Shown: piece by piece, positions 56,725 to 64,000 of the stretch
Position numbering within the stretch: the stretch's first letter is position 1
How the letters are laid out: each line of letters opens with the position of its first letter
Assembly (NCBI GenBank): GCA_014905825.1
Contig: JACGCN010000025.1
Span: forward strand, 372,001-436,000
DNA: 64,000 nt
Direction: 5' to 3'
Source of the DNA: Lyophyllum atratum
Taxonomy: Eukaryota > Basidiomycota > Agaricomycetes > Agaricales > Lyophyllaceae
Notes under the pieces: model-generated
The model's database searches: none
What the model was told of the DNA's origin: nothing
What the model saw: only the letters and a program-made list of their open reading frames with translations
Made by a program: the position numbers and the translations under genes

Positions 56725-57256
56725 TCAGTCCTTTGAAAGACCCAGCAGTTTATAAAACTCTTCATCTGAATCATAGGTTTCTCCGCCACATTTTGATTCA
56801 ATTCCTTCAGAATCAGACCCGTCGCTTTCGGTTGGCAGGGAGGATGGTGGAAGCGGTGAGGATGGTGGAAGAGGCGATGACGGTGGAAGTGGGGATTGAC
56901 GCGCCAGATGGCTCCTCTCGACCAAATCTGTACCCTGAGAACCAGTAGACGTGCATGTTCTACTGTAGAATCGAGGGGGAAGTATGGCTGGAGATTGAAG
57001 AGCAGTCTCAATGGGTGCCGACACATTGGTCCCTCCTTGGTCCCCCTTTTCTGTTACATTGCTCTCCATTCTAAGACGATTCCTGTGATTCTGACTATAG
57101 GATGATGTTGAATTATAAAGCTGCCATGACGTACCGTGCAGCCACTGTGCGTGCTTTTTCACGGCATGTTTTGAGATTGCGTTCATAATATTGTGCAGAT
57201 GCCTGTCGGTGTCGTTCTTTGCGTTCTGCATCAGAATATAGCCGCCGTCGACCCAT
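56725..57256 (-). CDS. Short basic RRRLY protein with SPLPP repeats
   Basis: Two minus-strand exons (57256-57135, 57094-56725) fit in frame to 163 aa. The start MGRRRLYSDAERKERHRQAS continues AQYYERNLKTCREKARTVAA, a basic helix of the kind seen at the start of many basidiomycete transposon-associated proteins (RRRLY...). A linker follows, then about three SPLPPS repeats and an acidic tail ending SDEEFYKLLGLSKD. The basic helix could bind nucleic acid. The proline repeat resembles the SPMPPS repeat of the gene at 60825, which suggests that the two belong to the same element. An alternative longer minus-strand frame from 57483 ignores the good splice sites. Confidence 0.6.
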
Positions 57257-57347
57257 CTTGGGTATAAGTAACAAGAAAGAATAGGGACAGCTTGAGGTAA
57301 GGAGAGAGACCGATTTTGAATGTCGAAGATGTTGGTTTGTGATGGGT

Positions 57348-57400
57348 GTTTGTGATAATTTTGTGATAATTTTGTGATAAGTTTGTGATAAGTTTGCGAC
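57348..57400. repeat. Tandem 11-bp repeat GTGATAATTTT, about 4 copies
   Basis: Four consecutive near-identical 11-bp units (two GTGATAATTTT, two GTGATAAGTTT) lie just upstream, in minus-strand terms, of the RRRLY gene start. It is probably a promoter-region microsatellite. Confidence 0.7.
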
Positions 57401-57597
57401 AGAAATAACTGTTCCGCTTGAAACTCACTCATTCGCCACAAGCATATCATTTGACAAAGGAAGGTATGCCTGGAGAGCGTCATCTAAATGACTAGAGACA
57501 TTCAGGATGGAGGTGTGTGACTCAACTTTACATCTTCAGTTCAATAATGACTTTCATCCGCCCATCAATCTATTCAAAATACTGTAACAAATCTGCA

Positions 57598-60500
57598 CTA
57601 CTTACGGTTGGCATCGCGTATCCTCAACCGGTTCCAAACTGATACAAAAACCTTTGTGTACATGATTGCGTGCGCCTGTCCCATGTAACTGACTGATTTC
57701 CGGATCCGCTTGATACCCCCATTACCACATTCTGCTGCGCTGGAATTCACCATCGACACGCGGGGGTCAACTGACATGTACGTCTCCAAAAAGGCAGCTG
57801 GTGCGCATTTCTTGTGGTCACTTGCATGGAAGACGTCAACACCGTACGTGCTCTCCGAGAAAAAGGCTGGTTCTCGGATGAGACAGTAGGGTCCGAGGGC
57901 GCATGCGAAATCGTAGACAATCCTCTTTGGGGCCCTTTCCCACCTTGTATACATCGCAGAAAACACATCATTCCTCCCTTCTCCGTTAGGGATAAAATGG
58001 AAGCCATAGCACACACTGTGAGTGCACCAAGCTGCCATGATACCTCCGGTTAATTTCTTTGCTCCGTATTGGGCATAATACTTGGAACATTTTGCACCAC
58101 GATTATTGCCGGTTTCTGCTCGGACATCATATCTGAGATTTTCATACACAGGGCGATGGCGAATCTGGGGCAAGCTATAGCAGCAGCCTGTCTATATCCA
58201 TGTAAAAAATATCATTAGAAGTTGAATTTCAAGTCTCAGTCAGATGCGTACCTCTCGCCAATCTCCCTCCTTGATCGGTACAGTCTCCAGGCTATTATGG
58301 GACGACTGCTTCATCACTTGGTTATACACTTCCAGACCTCGATGTAACAGCCATCGGCACAGCCCAAGTACTGCCTCTGGGTATGGCGCACCATGATACT
58401 TCAGGACCCCCAGAAGCACTGGACAGTCTATCATCTGGGAAGCAGCTGTCGAACATGGGTTGGCGTTGAAATTTGTGAGTTCATCCAATGCCTTTTTGTT
58501 CAACATTTGCAGCACTGATTCCTCTGCGGCAAGCTGAGTCTCATCGTCAATATGTCCAATCGTCCCAGGGAAAAAGCACATACCTGAATGAAAAGCTTTT
58601 TATATACTTTTGGTGGCATGATCCCTGCACTGATTGCAGCCAAACCAAAGTACTTGTCGCACAGTGATCCAAGACTCAGGTCGATCGACTTCAATGTCAT
58701 GAGAAGACCAGGGATGGAGGACAACCGTTCGATCTCTGCCTTAATTGCAGCTTCTGATCTTTTCTTCTCTCCAACCTCATCATCCTCCGAGTCGTCAACC
58801 GTTTTCGACGGTATCGAGCGAACCTCACCTGCACCTTTCACCACCTTCCGTAATTGCCTCCGGAGCTTAGCATCTGACAATACCTGCTGTTTCCAGATAT
58901 ACTGGTTGTTCCGTACGGGCGCTACTTCCTTATCGGAAAATGTTGGAGGTCGCAATGTGGGCAAGATATGCTTCTTGTTGAATCCAACAGTCACGCCATC
59001 CCATATGACATCCTCCGGCATAGGACCACACTTCGGACATCGCATGTCGTCTCGGAAGTCTTGAAGATCCACATAAGCGAACCACGCCATTCGAAAGACT
59101 TGTTCCGTAACAAAGGGTTTTGGTGAGGCGTTTGCATCGTACCTCCGAGTGAGCACAGTTACCCATGCAGTGAATGGAGTTTCAGATGAGGTATAGATGC
59201 TTGTATAATCGTCCAGCAGCTCGTGGGTGAATAGAACACGATTATTCAAGTTAAAGATTCCAAGGTTTCGAGGATCAGGCCCTATAAAACGACGAGCTCG
59301 CCCAGGACAATTCGGACAGCCTTGCAACTGAATTCGACTTTGAAGCGCTTCCGTCAGGCCGTAAATGATGCAGTCCTGCTCAACAATGTGGAGTGTGGGG
59401 TCATAGAGTGTTCGCATTGGGCAGGATGGACATGTGGAGCGGTGATCCAGCCGTAAGAGTGGTGGAGGCTCTCTGCAAGGCTTGCACCGCGTGTAGTGGA
59501 TAATGTCTGTATCAAGAGCAGCCCAAAGAGGTGGTAAAATCGGTAGGTAGGAAACAGCAGCACTTTTTCGGGTCACATTTCTGCTTTGGCTCATCAGCGC
59601 TACAGGGATCGAGAGTGTCAGAAATTTGTATATATGATCAGATGCTGGTTCGCTCTCACCTGCATCCACAGCATTACCACCAATTTCACGGTCATCGTGA
59701 TCATTGTCAGCCAGTCCCACCCTCAGTAACTTCTGAAGCATGGCCTTGGAATCCACAACGTGAGAGCAGTTGTTTTGTGTATCCTTTAGGCACCTCCACA
59801 ATCCCCCTCCAATATCATTACCCTCATATACCACTACTGCTCGGCTCTTGACAGTTTCTCCTCTTGAGCCCACGGAGAAGTAGTTGACATAATTTCCATC
59901 GCCACTTGAAGGCTGACGTGAGAACAGGACTGTTGAGGCCATGCTTCGATCTACCAGCAAAATAAGAACAGCATCATCTCCTCGACAACTTTACTTACCA
60001 GATAGCGCATATGTGTCATCTGGAAACTCAAGTTCTCCGTACTCTTCCAAAAACCGCTGGTGAATACATGTGCCGTTCTGTCGACCCCTTTTGCAATAGC
60101 ATCCTACAACAATTTTTGTACCGATTTTTGTACGTTCAAGATGTGACCAAGAACGCTTATGAGGTCCATTTTTATTAGATGCATTAATGTGGAGCCAAGG
60201 ATTGCCATACTGACCGTTCGAGATGCACATTTTGGATCCCATCCTTGTGCAACAAATACATCACGGTATATCTGGATCACATCGACACCGCCCGACAAAG
60301 CCAGATCCATGTATGTTGCGTAGTCCTGCTCATCTTGGTTGTTCTCAGCTGAGTTTTCAAGTATGCCTACCCCAAGGTCTTCGCTAGCTTGCTTTTGGGA
60401 TGACTCCATGATCAGACTCAGCCCCTCCAATGGTAGGTCATTGTCTAAGTCGTTCGAAACTGGATACTCAGATGGTTCAGACACAGGAACCGCAGCCCCT

Positions 60501-60700
60501 CCATCTTGTATCCTCTTCTTGCGGTTGCCAGCACGATCGATTGGCACCCTTTGTCGTTTTTGAGGAGATGTCAAGCGTGAGCCATCCGTCCAGCTTGTCG
60601 AGGCACTGGGTCTAGGCAACAGTGTAACATTGACCTTTTGTGGCACAGGAAGGACAATTGCTTGTGGCTTCTTTGCGGGAGGTAAGGTAATGGGTGGCAT
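57598..60700 (-). mobile_element. KDZ-type transposase with cysteine-cluster domains (probably frameshifted)
   Basis: The minus-strand gene starts MPPITLPPAKKPQAIVLPVP at 60700. An N-terminal disordered stretch leads to a CxC4-like cluster: GCYCKRGRQNGTCIHQRFLE, then VLFSRQPSSGDGNYVNYFS and WRCLKDTQNNCSHV. A CxC5/CxC6-type cluster follows at about 59.5-59.0 kb (HYTRCKPCREPPPLLRLDH, CPSCPMRTLYDP, GCPNCPGRARRFIGPDPRN). The RNase H-like KDZ core is at 58.2-57.6 kb: LTGGIMAAWCTHSVCYGFHF, VYDFACALGPYC, DVFHASDHKKC and SSAAECGNGGIKRIRKS, which supply the expected D, FH-x4-H-x2-C and E positions. Near 60.22 kb the frame shifts by one base between GWDPKCASRT and YGNPWLHINASN without a convincing intron, so this copy may be inactive, or the base call is wrong. 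The gene is divergent from the SPMPP gene. Confidence 0.83.
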
Positions 60701-60824
60701 GGCATGCAAGATACCAGGAAGTCATCCCAATTGGCTACAATCGATATAGACCATTTCCGCCATTTCTTCATGACCAGATATAAAAAGAGAAATCACGAAA
60801 TCATTCTCCCCTCTCCATTCCATC
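60701..60824. promoter_or_regulatory. 124-bp bidirectional promoter of KDZ and SPMPP genes
   Basis: The only space between two divergent starts. It contains the perfect palindrome CCAATTGG (60727-60734), which reads as a CCAAT box on both strands, and a TATAAAAA box at 60779-60786, about 46 nt before the plus-strand ATG. A shared promoter is inferred from this spacing. Confidence 0.55.
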
Positions 60825-62146
60825 ATGCCCAAGACCCCGTCAAAAAAGTCCCCTTCGAAAACATCTCCTAAGAAGAAGTCGCCACACAAATCCTCAACTC
60901 GTAAAGCTGCGGCTCCTGTCATTCCCCCCAAACCAGGTCGTGCCCCTCGTCGTTGCCGAAAATGTGAAGGTCGTCCCCTTCTTACGGAGTGCCAGCACAG
61001 TGCAAAGCAAAAGAAAAATTCCATGGTCGTCCGTCAAATATCTTTTCTTCATACTTGTCTAACACTAATGTTTACATCAGGCCGCAGGAATGAATCAGGT
61101 CAGCAGTACGGCTGAGGACAACAGCAACATTGACCCTGGACTCCTCCTGCCTACAACTCCAACTCCAGGACCCAGGCACCAGCTGTTTAACCAGCAGCCA
61201 ATCATTCCTCGCCTCAATCTCTTCCCAGATTCATCACCAACCGTCAATGGATCACCTTCATCCTTGCCTATGCCTCCATCCTCGCCTATGCCTCCATCCT
61301 CACCTATGCCTCCATCCTCACCTATGCCTCCATCCTCGCCTATGCCTCCATCCTCGCCTATGCCTCCATCCTCGCCTATGCCTCCATCCTCCGCTATGGC
61401 TTCGTCTACTCCCATGGATCTGTTTTCTACCCCGACTTATTCCTCCCCTTTACTACGACATCCGCCTCAACCAGACATTGTGACTGCTCCCACTGGCCTA
61501 CAGGCTCGTCCTACTTTAAGCAACCCATACTGCGGGTTTGTAGAAGGTGCAATGAAAGGGAGTAAACCGCATTGTAAGTACTCTGAATTTTGACTACATG
61601 ATACGCGTGTCTTACGACACAATTTCAGCAATTGTACGCCAGCATCCTTTGCCTCCTCCTAGGCCTACCTTGGGCGATGCTTCTACTCGATTTAGACGAC
61701 AAATAAGCAATCTCATTGAACGGGTCTGTGTATTTCTGTAGCTATTATATCGCATCCTGACTGCTCTTCAGGCTGAGCGTCTTTCCGCAGAGACAAACAG
61801 TTGGGTCTTTGTAGCAGCAGAGCACCCTCACGCAGCCTCAACGAACTCATTTTTCCACTACGCCTCCCCTGCGCTGCTTCGAGACGCCTGGCAGCAAACC
61901 AACGAGCTGGTCAATGATTTTGGAACTATTTCCTCTGGGCTGCTGACGTTCAACAAGCAGCAAGTCGTGCAGCTTAACAAGCGCTATGCAGATGCACAGA
62001 AGGAAAAGAATACTGCTGTTGAAGAGGCACGTCAGGCTACCGAGGCGCTCGCAGCGGAGAGAGATCAGTCAGCAGTCTTGGCTAATCTGATTGACCAACT
62101 TCGTAAAGGTACCATTAATGTCCGTGATATTCCCCTGGAAATTTAG
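60825..62146 (+). CDS. SPMPP-repeat/coiled-coil protein of the KDZ-TET cluster
   Basis: Four exons (60825-61025, 61081-61573, 61629-61723, 61772-62146) join in frame to 387 aa. The N-terminus is a basic Ser/Pro/Lys tail (KTPSKKSPSKTSPKKKSPHK), followed by a short Cys/His motif RRCRKCEGRPLLTECQHS. Seven 18-bp repeats at 61265-61395 encode SPMPPS units. The C-terminal part has RFRRQISNLIERAERLSAET and ends in a coiled coil (FNKQQVVQLNKRYADAQKEK, then EEARQATEALAAERDQ). No family is recognised. The histone-tail-like basic N-terminus suggests nucleic acid binding. It sits between the KDZ gene (divergent, 124 bp) and the TET/JBP gene (convergent, 125 bp), so co-carriage is likely. Confidence 0.75.
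61265..61395 (+). repeat. 18-bp coding minisatellite (SPMPPS), 7 copies
   Basis: Seven copies of CCTATGCCTCCATCCTCN-type units in frame inside exon 2 of the SPMPP gene, differing mainly at the wobble base of one Ser codon (TCG/TCA). The strand opposite gives a Gly-Glu-Asp-Gly frame that is only a shadow. Confidence 0.95.
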
Positions 62147-62271
62147 AATAGATAGCCGAACAAATCTTATCAGCTATCTTGGTACCTAGATTGTTCTGGT
62201 TTGGCGAGGACGGATGGCACAGCGACAAATAAATTGGATGTAAATGACGTTTAGAAACTAGTGTAGAGATA

Positions 62272-63966
62272 CTACTTCCTACCAAAGATCTTTGCTCTGT
62301 CTTGTTCCAACTCACCCCTTTTCGAAAAAAGGTCAATCCCTGCCAACCAGCGCTCATCCTTCTTTCCGTCAATATCCGCCCGTATTTTACCCCCTCCCTC
62401 CTTCTCCAAAAGCGATTTAGCAGTCTGGAAATTATATGCCACCCACCTAAAGAGTCCACCAGCTGCATACTGGGTGAACGAAAGGCGTCGTTCCCATGAT
62501 CGAACTGGAATGTTCCCGTGCTCTACGGTGCCGGAGGGAAGAAGGATGGTCGAACCCGGTGGAAACTCGACAATCAGCTTCAGCGAGTACAAGACGAGAT
62601 GACCGCCTTTCGTGGAATCGTAGCGTCCCATTGAGGTGATGACGCATTGACCCGATGGCCAATTTCCGAAGTCGGTGTGTCGTCGTGTGCTTGTGTGGGG
62701 CCCACAATTAAAAGTGCAGGCAGGGAAGACTGAATTATGGAAGTTATGTTGGAGACTAGGGTCGTTGTCGTAAAGGTCCCTCAACACCGTAGCATAGTGG
62801 TCATAGAGTTTAGGAGAAAACGCTGCAAAGGCACCTAAAGAGTAGAGTGAGTAGGAGTAGAATGTGATTATCCGCGGACATACTGGACTGGAAGCCCGCG
62901 ATACGCTGGATGTTTCTGTCGCCGAGGAGACGCTGGATAAGATGACCCTGCGATGGTGTGTGCTTAAGATTTCCTGGTTGCTGGTGATGGTGATGAGCAT
63001 AATAAAGGATAAAGGAGATGTGAGTGAAGCATACCTTTTGTCCCCCACCATGCGAAGTCCCGGTAGCCAGAGCAACAAAGTCCCCGCGCCGGTGGTGAAC
63101 GGAATCAGCGGATATAGATTGCTTCTGCAGGCCCTCGTCTCGAGCCCACTCCATGGAGGCAACCGCATTACGGATGACCTTGTCCCACCCAGGATCGGAG
63201 GGACGACCAGCGAGGGTAACGAACCCACGATCCTGCGAATCGTATATGCACTTTGGAATTCTGTGGCGCTCAAGTGAGTCAATGCACACACAGCGAAGAT
63301 ATAAATCGACATACCTCCCCTTCCAAGGGACATACCCGAAGCCATGAGACAACAACTCTTCCACATCAGGCGCCAACGAAATTTCCGAACTGTCAGACGC
63401 CGTGCGTGTACCCGTCCATGCTCCACCCTTCGACCGTCGAAACGACTGGGCATTGATGTCGAATAAGCGAATCGGTGTGTCGTCGGGCATTGGTGGTGCG
63501 GATGCAGCCGCAGCAGGACGTGAAGCAGCAGTGACGCGGGTGTAGGGGGTACGCAATTTAGCAGCAGCAACCCGAGCGGAACTCCTACGCGCTCTCTTAG
63601 CATCCTTACGCTGCTCCTCACGGGATAAAGGAAGATGCAACCGAGAGGGGGCGCTTGAGGTGGATGGTCTAGGGGTATGTGCGCTGCCCTCGACCGACGG
63701 GCCATTGGTCAGTTCAGCTCCCTCGGCATCGTCACCGCAGGCTTCGTCCTCGAGCTCACGACGCTGGGCGGCATCGAATAGCAACATCGCGAAGTCCTCA
63801 TCGGCTGTATGAGCCTCAGACAGCTCGAAGACTGGGAGCTGGACCAACTGGTGCTGATACGGCACAAAGTCGGTCCGGGAAAAAACGCGCCCGGAGCGCG
63901 TCTACAGGCAGTGGATGTCAGCTATATAGAGTCAGATATACGTGAAGGACATACCCTGCTAGCCAT
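62272..63966 (-). CDS. TET/JBP-family 2-oxoglutarate/Fe(II) dioxygenase (5-methylcytosine oxidase type)
   Basis: Five minus-strand exons (63966-63955, 63901-63315, 63260-63035, 62980-62884, 62834-62272) with 49-54-nt introns join in frame to 494 aa. A tiny first exon codes MASR. A basic, disordered N-terminus (EEQRKDAKRARRSSARVAAA) is followed by the segment RGFVTLAGRPSDPGWDKVIR and HGGGQKQPGNLKHTPSQGH, then QRIAGFQSSAFAAFSPKLYD. The catalytic double-stranded beta-helix holds the metal triad: H and D in RRHTDFGNWPSGQC (about 62.67 kb) and the distal H in LPSGTVEHGNIPV (about 62.52 kb). The 2OG-binding Arg is in SWERRLSFTQYAAGGLFRWV. All catalytic positions appear present. Such enzymes oxidise 5-methylcytosine to 5-hydroxymethylcytosine and beyond; their fungal expansions are linked to KDZ transposons. 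Confidence 0.9.
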
Positions 63967-64000
63967 GACCCTAATTCCACTGTGTAATCCTAATGCAAGC

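Noticed and set aside
56725..57483. Single 252-codon minus-strand frame from 57483
   Set aside because: Its first half is low-complexity tandem repeat and contains good splice sites. The model starting at MGRRRLY (57256) with one intron is more protein-like.
61095..61415. Minus-strand frame with GEDGGI repeats
   Set aside because: It is the antisense of the SPMPPS coding minisatellite in the plus-strand gene, whose exons join in frame.
52026..64000. Terminal inverted repeats of a KDZ element
   Set aside because: No long inverted pair could be recognised between the left and right flanks by eye, and the right terminus may lie beyond the window. A self dot-plot including further sequence would decide.

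Overview
This is a eukaryotic window from a filamentous basidiomycete, most likely an Agaricomycete. Nearly every gene is cut by GT-AG introns of about 45-65 nt with short exons. The gene set is fungal (ATG7, DOT1, PRP16, RRP9, mL38, an oxysterol-binding protein). The right end carries a KDZ-type transposase gene next to a TET/JBP dioxygenase, a pairing known from expansions in mushroom-forming fungi. Exon boundaries were placed by hand from splice signals and reading-frame continuity. For RRP9, ATG7, the Sel1 protein, the PHD protein, the Mei4-like candidate, the FYVE protein, mL38, DOT1 and the TET/JBP gene, the spliced exons sum to a whole number of codons and close on a stop.

Left part (0.5-23.3 kb), conserved housekeeping genes: RRP9 (U3 snoRNP WD40 protein, +), ATG7 (autophagy E1 enzyme, +), a Sel1-repeat Nif1/Dsf2-like protein (-), PRP16 (DEAH splicing helicase, -), a peroxisomal SCP-x-type thiolase with a C-terminal AKL signal (-), a DNMT2-type methyltransferase (-), a PHD-finger protein whose N-terminus is spread over very small exons (+), and a candidate Mei4-like meiotic protein (+).

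Middle (23.3-50.3 kb): a gene-poor 4.5 kb stretch, then a FYVE zinc-finger protein (+), mitochondrial ribosomal protein mL38 (+), a gene-poor stretch with remnants of a multi-pass membrane protein (-), DOT1 histone H3K79 methyltransferase (-), an unknown acidic-tailed protein (-), a very large proline-rich/coiled-coil protein with two apparent homopolymer frameshifts (+), an oxysterol-binding protein (-) and the DBP3-like DEAD-box helicase (-).

Right part (50.5-64 kb), the accessory region. A tandem array of a 196-bp unit (about 7.6 copies) separates DBP3 from a compact cluster of six or seven genes of mobile-element character: an unknown 695-aa charged protein (-), one or two small + strand genes (one a C-x2-C protein flanked by 67-bp direct repeats), a short basic RRRLY protein (-), a KDZ transposase with associated cysteine clusters (-), a divergent SPMPP-repeat/coiled-coil protein (+) and, convergent to it, an apparently intact TET/JBP-family 2-oxoglutarate/Fe(II) dioxygenase (-). 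This KDZ + TET/JBP cluster with its accessory genes is the most interesting part of the window. I saw no tRNA, rRNA or CRISPR features.
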